A stretch of 64,000 bases of DNA, taken from assembly GCF_964355755.1 (NCBI RefSeq), contig NC_092673.1:29083001-29147000 (forward strand), written 5' to 3'. The notes below the pieces were generated by a model that worked only from the letters and a program-made list of their open reading frames with translations, made no database searches and was not told the DNA's origin. A program made the position numbers and the translations under genes. This document shows positions 1 to 12,240 of the stretch, piece by piece. The stretch is from Antedon mediterranea. Its lineage: Eukaryota; Echinodermata; Crinoidea; Comatulida; Antedonidae. The stretch's first letter is position 1; every line of letters starts with the position of its first letter.

Positions 1-79
1 CACTACCATATTTAGGCATATCACTACCATATTTGGGCACATCACACTTGTTTTCGTTAAACTAGGTAGACAGAGCTTA
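1..79. mobile_element. MITE family A, truncated copy at window edge
   Basis: The stretch contains the motifs 'catatttgggcacatcaca' and, at its right end, 'tagacagagctt'. Both recur in the complete copies near 42.8, 43.1 and 43.8 kb. Only the right part of the element is inside the window. Complete copies are palindromic, about 135-160 bp long, and have TIRs reading roughly 'ctctgtctacactatcaaa'. Confidence 0.6.
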
Positions 80-217
80 ACAAAAGCTTTTTTCAGCAAT
101 TGTTTTACGCAATGGTGGCAAACTGTTCATATGTCTGAATTTATATCATTTTTTTTATTTTGTGAACAATTTTATGTAATATTGTTTGATAAATAATATG
201 CTTCATATCGATTGTAG

Positions 218-326
218 AGCTCTGCTATTCCTTGCAAGTCTGCCGTTGGTCATGAGAGAAGTAAAAAAGGCTACAACAGGAGAGAAAACACCATTACTCT
301 CAAGTGAAGATCTAACTGAAGAATGA
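218..326 (+). CDS. C-terminal exon of an unidentified membrane protein (partial)
   Basis: An acceptor-like 'cgattgtag' precedes an open frame that ends at TGA 324-326. The translation begins with a short hydrophobic run (ALLFLASLPLVM), followed by a basic stretch (REVKK), and ends in an acidic tail with TPLLSSEDLTEE. A membrane segment followed by a short cytosolic tail with a dileucine-like ExxPLL signal would fit a multi-pass transporter or a lysosomal membrane protein, but I do not recognise the family. The rest of the gene lies left of the window. It would be tail-to-tail with SURF1. Codon phase at the 5' edge depends on which of two adjacent AGs is the acceptor. Confidence 0.5.
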
Positions 327-1440
327 TAACTCTGGACATTGGAGGCTACCAAGGATCATTATAAATGAACTGCACATAGATGATGGTGTAACCTTAGTTC
401 ATTTTTTTTCTGCAGTGTAATTAGCAGTGGTGAGATTTTGCACTCAGAGGGAAAAATGTTATCAACATATTTTTGCTACAAAGCCATAATGTAAATTGTA
501 TTTGTTTAAAAAACAGGCTATTCTAATTAATCATTACTTAAATCGATTTTGAGTTTATTTATTGAACAAACCGCACAACACAATCAATCAAGCTTATTTT
601 CATATTTTTTTTTCTCTCATAGTTAGTTTAATAATTATTATAGATTCAATTGACAGAATCAGGCTCATGTTTATATCTGGACAATGCGGGCTAGTAAAAT
701 GTAAAGATAACTAGCCCTGTGGTTTATATGTGATCATGAAGAATATTGGTAATACAGTATTATTAGCCTTATTGAGACAGTCAAGTGTCCCCTGAATAGG
801 GGTGACTGTCCCAAAGAGTGGTTTACCTACTCTTAATATAAATTAATTTTTGTTCAAATATTGTTATAGTACTTATTTGTTTAATAATAATCAAAACTAG
901 ATTCTAATTACTTTATAAATATATTTTGTATAAATTGTACTTAGATAATAAACTAACATATGTGTCTGTATGTTTACATTCCGTGGCTGTCTAAGGGAAT
1001 CTATTTGTTTCCAAGATTCTTCAATGGTATGTTGAATTTGTTCAGGTGCCTATAGAAAATAGAAAACAAACTGTTAGCAAAAATATTGATTTAGCATATT
1101 TGCTGTATAGACACCGACAACACTTTTTACAGGAATAACAAGTGAATCTTTTACTTTGATAGATACAGAAAACAAATATGTATTACTGAGAACACAGCTG
1201 CACAACAATATACAGTGTAATTATATTCTATTTAAAAGATGTGAACAACATATTTAATTATGCTAACATACTTGTATCTCGGATTAAAAACATCACATGG
1301 TCATAACGGTATTTCTTTTTTTTTAGTAGTTTTTTCTTCTACATAGTTCCATTTAGCAGTTGTGATAACATTAATCTTTTAATTATAAAATTTGTATTTG
1401 TTTTCTTTTTAAAGATATATAATTATTAACTCACCTGTAT
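327..1440. other. Convergent intergenic region; possible 3' UTR exon of SURF1
   Basis: AT-rich sequence between the end of the first gene (+) and SURF1 (-). On the minus strand a strong donor (cag|gtgagt) lies a few bases after the SURF1 stop, and an acceptor-like 'tctatag' is seen near 1052. Sequence from about 1050 down to 960 could therefore be a spliced 3' UTR exon. It is also an open frame (starting APEQIQHTIEESW), but the upstream stop codon would keep it untranslated. I see no other gene here. Confidence 0.35.
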
Positions 1441-3726
1441 TTACGGTGTTTTCATAGATAGAACTTTTCTTTTTTTGAAAATTCCATAATACCACAGTAA
1501 TAATGTTGCAATTGAGAGGCTGTACCTGTATGCAAGAAATTGAGTATAAAACATTAATAGGATGTATTCCCATACTTCTGTTTAGGTGCTGGCATGAACT
1601 TTAAATTTCTCCCTTTTCACAAATTCAAAACCATTAATAAAGCATCATATACATTTGATTATATTTTAAAACCATCGGCTTAAAAGAAACTTACCAAGTT
1701 ATTATGTAATTCAAATGTTCGTTTCTTAATGTGACTCGCGTTTGCCCCCCTATAGGTCCTCCAGGAATACTGCTGTCTGAAAAGAACAAAGTTTTTAAAA
1801 CTTAAATCTGGGACGTCTTTAAAACACTTGTATGGTAAATTTGTATAAGTGTATGTAATCTTTGGTTACAAACCTAAATCGTTGTCGATTAGTATTGGGC
1901 TAGCTTCAGAATATACTGCCATCGCTTGATGATCACGGAAATGCCAACGATTATTTTTGACATCATTATCTGGTAAAAATGGTGCTCTCTATCAAAATGA
2001 GAAGAAGTTAGAAATAATATGACGAATGTATGAATAAATAGCCTGGTGGCACATTAGCTTTTTTTTTCATTTTAAACTTTGTTGGCTTATATACAAATGT
2101 TTTTCTTTTTAACAAAAATGATATTTGGAATAGTTTGATTTATGTTAATATATTATATCTAGGTATAAAGTAAATATGAATACTAAATTTGTGAGGTAGT
2201 ACAGTTTCCAAAACTAACCTTTTCACTAGACCTAACAATCCCTACAATTGTAACTTCATCTGTTATCTGTCCGCCAACTCTTGTCTCTGGTTTTACTCGA
2301 TTTCTTGGGACCCATCCACGATTTACTAAAATAGTTTTACTAAAGTATATAAAAAAAAAACTGATAAATCATAACCAAACATGTTTATTATTGAAATCAA
2401 ATTAGACTAGAACCCATATATTTGTAGGTACCAAAGGTTTCCCAATGTTATACTATAATTGTAAAAGAACATAAATCTCAGCCTTTTTTTGTTGTTATTT
2501 CATACGCATCCAACAGCGAGTAATTCGTCAATTAAACAATGGATAAACTATTTTATTATTGTGCTTATAAACTAAAGTCTTATTTGAGGCTTAGGGAGTG
2601 GAGTTACACCTAGGGAGTAGGTTAGGATTGAACCCTGGATCTTGGGATTGGAAGGCAAGCATGTTAACCACCAAGCTATAGCTCCACTTTGTTTTTTTAA
2701 AGCCTACCCTAGTTCTGTGCAGTGAAATGGTGTAATGACTTGAGCACCAGATTCACCCTGACTTGAGAACAGACTTCCTCCTTGGTTCTCCATATTGTTC
2801 GTCACAAGATGTCTTGGCATCAACAACATCTCTTTGCTGTGCTCAAATCTTCCCTTTACACTCACTCTGCAATACTCCAGCTCTGCTAGTTTACCTTGGC
2901 TGCAAATTCCAACCACAATTTGGATTTAAAATATATTTAGGGTGCAACAATTTCTAATTTCAAACCCATAACATTTATATAATGATAAACAGCTAGACAT
3001 TTTAAATAATGAAAATATTAAATAATATCTGTCACTTAATTTAAAAAAAACCAAAATAATACTGCAGAATTTGACAATGGCACCCCTTTCAGTATACTAT
3101 AGACACCTCTCCCAGTATATATTAGGCATCCATCGAACCACCCCACGCCATCCCCAACACTCTCAGAATAATATATAACTATTTACTCTAAACATAGTGG
3201 TACTGGCAAAGCTGTGGTTTTATTATGCAATTCTTCTATCAGGTTTAACTTCCATTTTCTTCGTTTTACTTGCCAAGTTCCCAGACAGAATGTAATGACT
3301 GGTATACTAAGCAACAAGTTGCCATAAGGCGATGGTTCTTCACTTTTTCGTCCATTTGAGGAATATCGGCAAATAGTGTGAGTTTTTTTTGCCTGCAAAA
3401 AGAATTATGATTCATTATAAATTAAATGCAACATATAAATAGTTTTTAGTTTAGATATATTGTTTTTAGTTTTAGATTAAAACAGAAACAGAACTATAGA
3501 TTAGCGCCACGGATCTTTGGTCGGTACTACAGTATTTGAGAGGATGTATTGTAAAAAAGAGACCATTCTTAAAGTGCAATATTATTATTGCACATCTAGC
3601 GTTTCATATCTTGTTTAAACATTTTCCATATTCTCAATGAAATGAATTTTCGCGACATGACCAAACACATAAATAGCATTTAACCTGCATTAATATTCGC
3701 CGTAAAGAACACCTTAGAAGCTCCAT
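1441..3726 (-). CDS. SURF1: SURF1, cytochrome c oxidase assembly factor
   Basis: SURF1 is an inner-membrane mitochondrial protein that helps build cytochrome c oxidase around subunit 1. Seven coding exons were spliced by eye: 3726-3685, 3392-3187, 2899-2708, 2339-2219, 1988-1874, 1776-1695 and 1525-1441. They give 843 nt, or 280 residues (human about 300). The first exon encodes a short basic N-terminus suitable for import. Family hallmarks are the first membrane segment with [12 protein letters not shown] (about residues 45-62), the FEHSKE and TPFHCTELG segments, [25 protein letters not shown], and a second membrane helix before the C-terminus. Every junction keeps phase. It is divergent from PFDN6, with 507 bp between the start codons. 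An intron may follow the stop codon. No inactivating change is seen. Confidence 0.95.
2590..2692 (-). mobile_element. tRNA-derived SINE head, in SURF1 intron
   Basis: Read on the minus strand, this has a tRNA-like A box (gcttggtggttaacatgc) followed by a B box (gggttcaatcc), the internal RNA polymerase III promoter of tRNA-derived SINEs. It lies just downstream of the third SURF1 coding exon. Confidence 0.55.
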
Positions 3727-4233
3727 ACTGTATAATTGTCAAACCTGTCTCTAGCTTAACCAAAAAACAACTTAAATATCAAGTTTTTAGAAGACTGATC
3801 CGCGGATCTCATATCCACGACTGTCAATCAAACATTCCGCTCGAGTAAAAAAAAGTGTTATATCTCGAGCGAATCAGCTTCTCCTATGAAAAGCAAACAT
3901 CGTCAATGTTAAATGTTGAATAAATAAAGCAATAATAGAGTTAGTAGATTGTGTAATGCCATTTCTTTTCCATGTATTCTTAGAATTTAATCATATTTAT
4001 ATTTTTTTTTACTGAATAAAATAAAATGGTATGCCAAGTTAGCTCTTCGAAGGTTAACAGTTACGAAATGCATGTATTGCGTGCCATAGTTTATGACTTT
4101 TATTCCATCAAAACTCGCACCCAACCAACTCGGTCACGCGTCCAACCGGCAAGAAGTAAGCCGGCCCCGGCCAGAATCAAACCACTCGAAAACAGAACAC
4201 GTGAGAACCAGGCTAGGCTAAACCTAAGACAAA
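3727..4233. promoter_or_regulatory. Bidirectional SURF1/PFDN6 promoter region
   Basis: The 507 bp between the two start codons must hold the 5' UTRs and promoters of both genes. An 8-bp inverted repeat (cgctcgag at 3838-3845, ctcgagcg at 3864-3871) encloses two CTCGAG E-box-like sites. No TATA box is obvious in a suitable position. An open frame from 4026 runs through the PFDN6 start in another frame and looks like chance. Confidence 0.5.
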
Positions 4234-7200
4234 ATGGGATCGGAAAAGGAACAACAAGCTATTCAGAAGAAAATGCAAGAGGAAGTGAATAAATTGAGAG
4301 CTGTGCAATCAGGTAAATATGCAGTAGGCCTAGGCTAGAGCCTAAAAGTTCAAAATTCAGACCAGAAAAAGTGTTTCTTCCTCACAAGCAAATACACTAG
4401 GAGGCCTAGGCCTAGGCCTCCTAGGGGATCCAGTCAAGTCGCCCCATCGCAAAGTCGCCCCATACAAAGTCGCCCAATACAAAGTCGCCCCATCGCAAAG
4501 TCGCCCCAAAACAAAGTCGCCCCGGCACAGTCGCCCCATCGCAAAGTCGCCCCATTACAAAGTCGCCCCATCGCAAATTCGCCCCATCGCAAAGTCGCCC
4601 CAACGCAAAGTCGCCCCATCGCAAAGTCGCCCACGGTTTTAATCATATTGGTTGCGTTTGATATCGATTGCGTTGTTACTTTGGTCGCGCTAATGTCGTA
4701 TACAGTAGTTTATCCTATATACATAATTTGTGTTTTAATTTTTATTTTACAGGTTTTAATGGAGTGATGTGCTTTTTAAAAATCATTAAAAAAATAGTCC
4801 CTTGTTTGAAAGTTCTAAAAAGATTATCCCTGATTTATAGTTTCGAAAATGTTAATTTAATATGATTTTAAAATTAGTTACCAGAGCCACAATTACGAAT
4901 CTTTCTTCAACCTACGCGTGGATACCAGCTAATTTTTTAGGATAATATAATAAATGTATAAATGTGTAGTAGCCTAGGCCTTCCTATAGATTTACAGTAG
5001 TTAAAACAATAACAGTGTTGTAAGACAATGAGTGTTATAGGCTACTTATTGATCATTTTACATTTATTGACAAGTTATGTGTCTTAATTTTATAATGACT
5101 TTTCAAAATAAAGAAATAAAAAAAAAGGATTTCATCGCCGATATGATTGTTTTACATGCAGGTATTTTAGTAAAATTAAAACGCTACATTTTGACCATGG
5201 AAAAACCATCGTACAGTATCGTGTGCGTGTTTTTTAAAAAGGGGAATCCCCGACGGTCAGCAGAAAGACGTAGCAGCTGAGAGGAAACAGATACCAGAAG
5301 GCGCAGCTCCGATTGGTTTCAGAGAATGTTTCAGATGGCGAGTCGCCTTTTATTCAACAGCACAATGATCATTTTACTGAAGAAATTCTTTTCAAGGTTA
5401 GGCCTAGAACATTCTAATTATCATGCCTAATAAATATCCTCATATCGGGTATTTATTTAATTTTAAATTAAACAAGACAGTGAAGAGGCACGGAATAATA
5501 CGTACACGGACGTACGACGAATACACACACGCACGTCATCATTTACGACATATAGTGGTGATATGATGCAATTTTATAACGGATATAATGATGGGATTGC
5601 CTTTCCAGGCTTACAATCAATGTTCATTACGTAATACTATGTATATAATAGTAAACTGAATGTTTATAAATAAATTGTTTTACGTAATTTATTGCATATA
5701 AAATAAAAGACACAGACGTAGCCTACGTTTCCTATAAAATATTTCACATTTAAATAATTATGTAGGCCTACTGCTAAATGACATTATGCTGGAATATTAT
5801 AATCTTAAACTATGTTTACAAATTATTAATATAGGTCTAGTAATAATAATACATATTCATCGACCAAAGTAAAAATAATCTAGATCGTATAACATCATTT
5901 TATCGCGACTAAATTTAAACGCGACCGATTTCGAACGCGACTGATATCATCGTAAAACTCCGGCGGGGTTTCCCCATTTTCAGATGGTGCGTTGTAGTAC
6001 GACGACAACGGCGGAGTAATTACGGGGGTTTCCCTCTGGTAAGCTAGCACGTTAGTGCGACCGCGGAGTGATTAGTCGGGTGCTTCCTCTCTGATGATGG
6101 GGGTGCGTGCCGATCGTGTGACCTGAGACTACATGGCGGGGCTTCCCCTTTTTATGCCTACACGTTCCGTGTTATTTTGTGTATCATTGCGACATTTTAC
6201 GCACTTGTAAACTATTTTTTAACGTTTTGGGGCGACTTTGCGATAGGGCGACTTTGTGATGGGGCGACTTTGCGATGGGGCGACTTTGCGTTGGGGCGAC
6301 TTTGCGATGGGGCGACTTTGCGATGGGGCGACTGTGTCGGGGCGACTTTGTTTTGGGGCGACTTTGCGATGGGGCGACTGTGTAAGGGGCGACTTTGTAT
6401 GGGGCGACTTTGCGATGGGGCGACTTGACTAGCATCCCCTCCTAGCTCCCCTAGCTAGTACTAGCGATGGTAGGTGGTCCCGATGGTAGCCTGTAGTAGT
6501 AGGCTAGGCTAGAGTAGGGGCGTAGGCCTAAATAAAGACAGATCGATGCTGTTATGTACCCTTTCAGGACTTCTACTACTAGGCCGGGCTAGGTATATAC
6601 CAGTTAGCCTAGCTAGGCCAAACGGCGTAGCCTCTAGGGCCAGGCCTACATACATTTAGCCTATTATATAGGCTAGGCCTAATTAATGTTGATAACATTT
6701 TATGAATAAATAACAGAAATCTATTCTATAAAAGAGAAATCGAAAAAAATAAATTAAGAGAGAAAAGAAGGAGACAGAATTCAGAAAGCAGAAATTAAAC
6801 TACGCCTAGCTAGCTAGGCCGGATGCTACTAGTCAAGTCGCCCCAAAACAAAGTCGCCCCAAAACAAAGTCGCCCCATACAAAGTTGCCCCATACAAAGT
6901 CGCCCCATCGCAAAGTCGCCCCATCGCAAAGTCGCCCCATCGCAAAGTCGCCCCATCGCAAAGTCGCCCCATCGCAAAGTCGCCCCAAAACAAAGTCGCC
7001 CCATCGCAAAGTCGCCCCATCGCAAAGTCGCCTCAACACAAAGTCGCCCCATCGCAAAGTCGCCCCAATGATACACAAAATAACACGGCATAAAATGGGA
7101 AGCCCCACCATAATGTAGTCTCTCAGGTTACACGATCGGCACGCTCCCCCATCATCAGCAGAGAGGAAGCCCCCGACTAATCACTTCGCGGTCGATCGCA

Positions 7201-9953
7201 CTGAGCTCACCAGAGGGAAACCCCCGTAATTACTCCATCTGAAGATGGGGAAACCCCACCGGAGTTTTACGATATCAGTCGCGTCGCGTTTGAAATCGGT
7301 CGTGTTTAATTTTGGTCGCGATAAAATGATGTTACGATCTAGATTATTTTTACTTTGGTCGATGAATATTTATTATTATTATTAGGGCTATAGGCCTATT
7401 AATAATTGATTTTTTTTTATTTTACAGGTTTATGATGAGAAAGATGTGTGCCTTAAAAAATGACAATTTGTAAACATAGTTTAATTATAGTATTATTCGG
7501 CATAATGTCATTTAACAGTACATGATTATTTAAATGTGAAATATTTGATAGGGAACGTAGGCTACGTCTGTGTCTTTTATTTTATAGGCAACAAATTACG
7601 TAAAACAATTTATTTATAAACATTCAGTTTACTATTATTAGTATTACAATTAACATTGATTATAAGCCAGGAAAGGCAATCCCATCATTATATCCATTAT
7701 AAAATTGCATCAAATAACCACTTATGTCGTAAATGATGACGGCGTGCGTGTGTGTATTTGTCGTACGTCCGTCGTGTACGTATTATTCCGTGCCTCTTCA
7801 CTGTCTTGTTTAATTTAAAATTAAATAAACACCCGATATGAGGATATTTATTAGGCATGATAATTAGAATGTTCTATAACCAAAAGGGTTGAAAAGAATT
7901 TCTTCAGTAAAATGATCACTGTACTGTTGAATAAAAGGCGACTCGCAATCTGAAACCAATCTGAGCTGCGCCTTCTGGTATCTGTTTCTCTCACAGCTGC
8001 TACGTCTTTCTGCTGACCGTCGGGGATACTCACACGATACTCTACGATGGTTTTCCCATGGTCTAAATGTAGCGTTTTAATTTTGCTAAAATACCTGCAT
8101 GTATAAAACGATCATATCGGCGATGAAATCCTTTTTTTTTTAGTATTTTTTATTTCTTCATTTTGAAAAGTCATAATAAAATTAAATAACAATAGATACA
8201 TAACTTGTCAATAAATGCAAAATGATCAATAAGTAGCCTATAACACTCATGTCTTACAACGCTGTTATTGTTTTAACTAATCTATACGAAGGCCTACTAC
8301 ACATTTATACATTTATTATATTATCCTAAAAAATGAGCTGGTATCCACACGCGTAGGTTGAAGAAAGATTCGTAATTGTGGCTCTGGTAACTAATTTTAA
8401 AATCATATTAAATTAACATTTTTGAAACTATAAATCAGGGATAATCTTTTTAGAACTTTCAAACATAGAACTATTTTTTTAATGATTTTTAAAAAGCACA
8501 TCACTCAATTAAAACCTGTAAAATAAAAATTAAACCACAAGTTATGTATATAATAGGATTAACATTATAATGTATACGACATTTAGCGCGACCAAAGTAA
8601 CAACGCGATCAATGTCAAACGCAACCGATATGATTAAAACAGCGTACTATACTAACTACCAAAATAAAACCGTGCGGCGTGGGCGACTTTGCGTTGGGGC
8701 GATTTGGCGACTTTGCGATGGGGCGACTTTGTGATGGGGCGACTTTGCGATGGGGCGACTGTGCCGGGGCGACTTTGCGATGGGGCGACTTGACTAGGCC
8801 CTGGACTAGACTAGAGTAGAGAGGGTGAAGAAGAGATACCCTTGAATGAACAAACATGTGAAGGAAGAGTAGGCCCCTAATCTGTAATGTTTTTTAGTTT
8901 GCAGCGACCAATGTACTGTAACTGATTTTGAATGCAGATCTCAAACGTAGATTGATTCATATTGACTTTATTCGTATCCAAAAATAATTTTTTTATGACA
9001 TTGTGTTAATCTTTTTATTTAGAATTCCAAACAGCAGCAACAGCACGGCAACAACTTGATGCTCAGTTAAATGAAAACACCATCGTTAAAGATGTAAGAC
9101 TAAATCTTAAGTTAATATTTATAATAATTACAAAACCACTAACCAGTCAATCCCTAGTAGGGGAGAATTCAATTTCATAAAATTCACTGACCTATGACCC
9201 TAGAAATAGTGCACATACGGGACCATTGAGACACAGTTCATCACATAATTCCATGGCATATGTCTGTCCATAGAGATATTATAGTTCACTATAAATATCT
9301 CTATGGTTTGTCGGATTTTAGGTCCAGGTAGTGACGACCAGCAATGCAATAAGTCCTAGGTTTCATAAAGTTTTTTTTTTAACCATATTTAATGAGGGTG
9401 ATCCATCCAGCAATTGCTGATCATTAGGGGTTTACAAGACAAAAATATACACAAGATGCTCTACATAAACAAAGTATTATTACAAGTCTTTGGGATTGGA
9501 GTTGTAATTTTGTCCTTAGAAAAAATCCTGACATGTGACGGGACTTGAACCCAGTAATAATATGTACACAGTGTTAATGTTGACAATTTTTCCTTTGTTT
9601 TTTAGGAACTAGATTTACTGGAAGCAGATTGTAAGGTTTACAAAATGTTAGGTCCTGTTCTCGTGCCTCAAGATCTTGTGGAAGCTAAGCAAACAGTTTC
9701 CAAAAGAATGGAGTACATTGGAGCTGAATTGTAAGTATAAACATGCCATTTAACCTATACTCATTTTCTTTGCAAACTACTAACATAATTTCTCTTAAAT
9801 TAAGTTGAATTTGATTGGGTTTTCCCCCTCAGAAAACGTCAACAGACATTAATAGAGAGTATTGACAAAAAGCAAGATGTCCACCGAGAAAAACTGAACA
9901 AATTGCAACAAGATTTTCAAAAGATGGCTGTGGGAAAACCTGTAAAATCTTAA
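4234..9953 (+). CDS. PFDN6: Prefoldin subunit 6
   Basis: This is a beta-type subunit of the hexameric cytosolic prefoldin chaperone, which passes unfolded actin and tubulin to the CCT chaperonin. Four exons, 4234-4312, 9023-9093, 9606-9730 and 9833-9953, join in phase to 396 nt, or 131 residues (human 129). The N-terminal coiled coil carries ARQQLDAQLNENTIVKDEL; the hairpin core has KMLGPVLVPQDL; a C-terminal coiled coil follows (KRQQTLIESIDKKQDVHREK). A polyadenylation signal AATAAA lies at 9971-9976, 18 bp after the stop. Intron 1 is 4.7 kb, almost entirely because of the two inverted foldback elements. The start was chosen because it gives the family's usual short N-terminus. No defects are visible. 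Confidence 0.95.
4425..6437 (+). mobile_element. Foldback element 1 with 16-bp satellite ends
   Basis: A 2.0-kb element in PFDN6 intron 1. Its left end is an array (about 4434-4632) of the monomer tcgccccatcgcaaag (15-16 bp). Its right end (about 6230-6430) is the same array inverted. The ends also share agtcaagtcgcccc. An 8-bp direct repeat cctcctag (4417-4424 and 6438-6445) is a candidate target-site duplication. The interior is AT-rich and has no credible protein, so this is a non-autonomous element. Open frames in the arrays, with repeats like GRLCDGATLRWGDFAM, are satellite translations and not genes. Confidence 0.75.
6438..6828. other. Spacer between the two inverted foldback elements
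   Basis: About 390 bp rich in ctaggccta-type palindromic words. It holds no gene. It would form the loop if the two flanking 2-kb elements paired. The loop edges themselves (agcatcc at 6431-6437, ggatgct at 6821-6827) are complementary, extending the palindrome slightly. Confidence 0.6.
6829..8797 (-). mobile_element. Foldback element 2, inverted copy of element 1
   Basis: The same element as at 4425-6437, in the opposite orientation. The left satellite array is at about 6836-7066, the right (shorter) array at about 8685-8790, and the 1.6-kb interior is the reverse complement of element 1. For example, 'taaatgacattatgc' near 5776 reappears as its complement near 7500. Point differences and small indels separate the copies, so they are not a fresh duplication. 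A weak 7-bp candidate target duplication (ctaggcc) flanks it, but that word is common nearby. Confidence 0.75.
9370..9552 (-). mobile_element. tRNA-derived SINE in PFDN6 intron 2
   Basis: On the minus strand a B box (gggttcaagtccc) starts the copy, and the tail reads 'ctaatgatcagcaattgctg', then a region ending in poly-A. The same tail occurs near 37390-37440 in a POMT1 intron, so this is a repeat family. Confidence 0.5.
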
Positions 9954-9976
9954 ATGTATGAACAGAACAAAATAAA

Positions 9977-12240
9977 GCGCTACCAATGTGACGTCATCCA
10001 GAATTTTCCACCAACAGTGTTGCGTTTCTTTCTGTTTGTGTAATTCATGTGTGTGGAACTGAAATAGAAATTGCAACAGAATATAGTTAGTACACATTTT
10101 TTTCATGGATTGCAAAAGAGGAAAATGTTGATACAGCAGTTGCTGCTGTACAACTTTTAATTGTCCATGAAAGGCACTTTCTCAGTGACCGTTGTATGCG
10201 ATGGACAATTCTATGGATGTGAGGTAAATGGGGTTTGTCAATGTTTCTTTGCACTCATCCCAATATACTTTTATGTGCAACGGACAAGCTTTGCGCACTT
10301 ATAAAATACTCAATGGTGCATGACTAGAGTGCCTGGCTTAAAATCTCACCGTTTATTTTAAAGAATTTCTATGTATTCTAAATTAAAACTTTGCGCCAAC
10401 CAAACATGGCTTTAAATGTTTGACAAATTGTTTGCATTTTAAAATGCTGCTTAGTCGCTTGTATAACTTGTAGATGAAGCACCATTGCCAAGAATTATTG
10501 TTTAGATATTTTGAATTTAGTAAGGCCGTTTCCGCAGCCAAAAATTTTACAGATAATTATCGCATTCAGATCAAATTTGTAACCTTTGACCCAAGGGAAA
10601 AATTGTTGCATTGTGATTGAGCGATTTGTGTAACGGTAATGGTCGATCATGCACACCTGATTTAAAAAAAAAATCTGTTGTTTTGTTATAACATTGTGAT
10701 TGAGCGATTTGTATTACGGTAATGGTCGATCATGCACACCTGATTTAAAAAAATATTATCTTTTTTATTTTGTTATAATTTTGTTACGTCTGCTGAAACA
10801 TGGCCTAACTAAAATTATAATAAATAAGGGACCATTTCAAAATTACATTCTGAAATACATTTTCTACTCTTTAACCGATATATTCACTTATTAAGTAAGT
10901 TTTTTATTAGTAACCATATGGAGTAGAATTATTGAAAAGATACACATTGAGACTAAAATCGTACATTGTCATAAAAAATGCAGCTGTGATGTACTTTTAC
11001 CTACAGTAGAATAACTTGACATGATCCCTAACCAAACTGTGTGATTAAAATGTATTTCAATTATTGGTTGTAAATTAAAAACAATTGAGAGCCAGTTGTC
11101 TTGCTCTTAATTGGCACACTAATTTCCATTAGACTCCATTTTTCTCTTGTTTCTTTATTTTTCATACATGTGTAGCTGCTGTCACAACACCATGTGGTGC
11201 ATTGCTACGAAATTCATTATGCCTCGTTCATTTGTTTTAATCATTTCTAGTGAGAGGACAAATACTGTACACTCAAATACACAAAAGATGTACAGTATTT
11301 ACTTTTGTAAATAAAAATGATTTCACTTATAAAAGGACAAAAGAAACGGTTAATTTTACCAAAAACCATTGTTTTAAGTATTTTTTGCTTCAAATTATAT
11401 TTTTTGAGGTAAATAATTTTTTTTTTGGATCTAGTTTTTGATCAAAGTGAATAAAGTAACTATGTCATGCATATTTAAAAAAATGGAAAAAAAATATTTT
11501 TTTAGGGGGTCAAATATATCTTTAAGAATTAGATAAATGGGATTCCTGATAAATGCTGGCTACGATTTGTGTCATATTTTTCTGATAATTAAAAAACAAA
11601 GTACTACAAACACACAAGTAAATTAATTATACAATTTAATAAACAGAAAATATTGCATATACAGTACTGTTTTAGTACTCTAGAAAATAAATTACAAGCA
11701 GAATTAAATAATTTGCCATATTTGGAATGAAAAACACTGGTAATGTAAAATGATGGTTTATTCAGTTATTTGCCTAATTTAATCAAAGATGTAATTCATA
11801 CTCTAATAAAAAAATATTTAGTTTTAAATGCAATATTAGCATATTTAACATATTTATTTGGTTATCAATACAGAATAAAATGCTTCATAGCTAGTCATAG
11901 TCACTCTATCATGAGGTTGGGAGTGCAAATGGAATATGACCATCCATACTACCACGCGGCAACAAATTTGACCATCCATACTACCACGCGGCAAGAACAT
12001 ATGCTGAGAACATCCGATTAAGTTTGTACTCCCATTTATTTCTAGCTGCAAACAATAAAATTAACTACAGTACTTAACAGTGACGATTTCAGGTTTGTAA
12101 AAAAGTGCTGAACCTAATTTTCAACATTTAGGACCCCCCCCCCCCCGGCAACACCAACACCCGGCAACACCAACACCCGGCAACACCAACACCCCTCCCC
12201 ACCACAACCTAGGATCTTCCTTTGTTAGTTTTGACATTGT
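9977..12240. other. Intergenic region between PFDN6 and ZDHHC12
   Basis: AT-rich, convergent gene ends. It holds an 83-bp tandem duplication (about 10608-10773, unit starting ttgtgattgagcgatttgt), a 32-bp tandem pair (11938-11998, gaccatccatactaccacg), a poly-C tract and three 16-bp units (ccggcaacaccaacac) at 12130-12195. A tttatt at about 12034 could be the minus-strand polyadenylation signal of ZDHHC12. No gene is seen. Confidence 0.5.

Noticed and set aside
4357-4646. Frames rich in GRLCDGATLRWGDF in the satellite arrays (also at 6177-6435, 6810-7118 and 8615-8857)
   Set aside because: Products of the 16-bp satellite read in several frames on both strands. No independent coding evidence.
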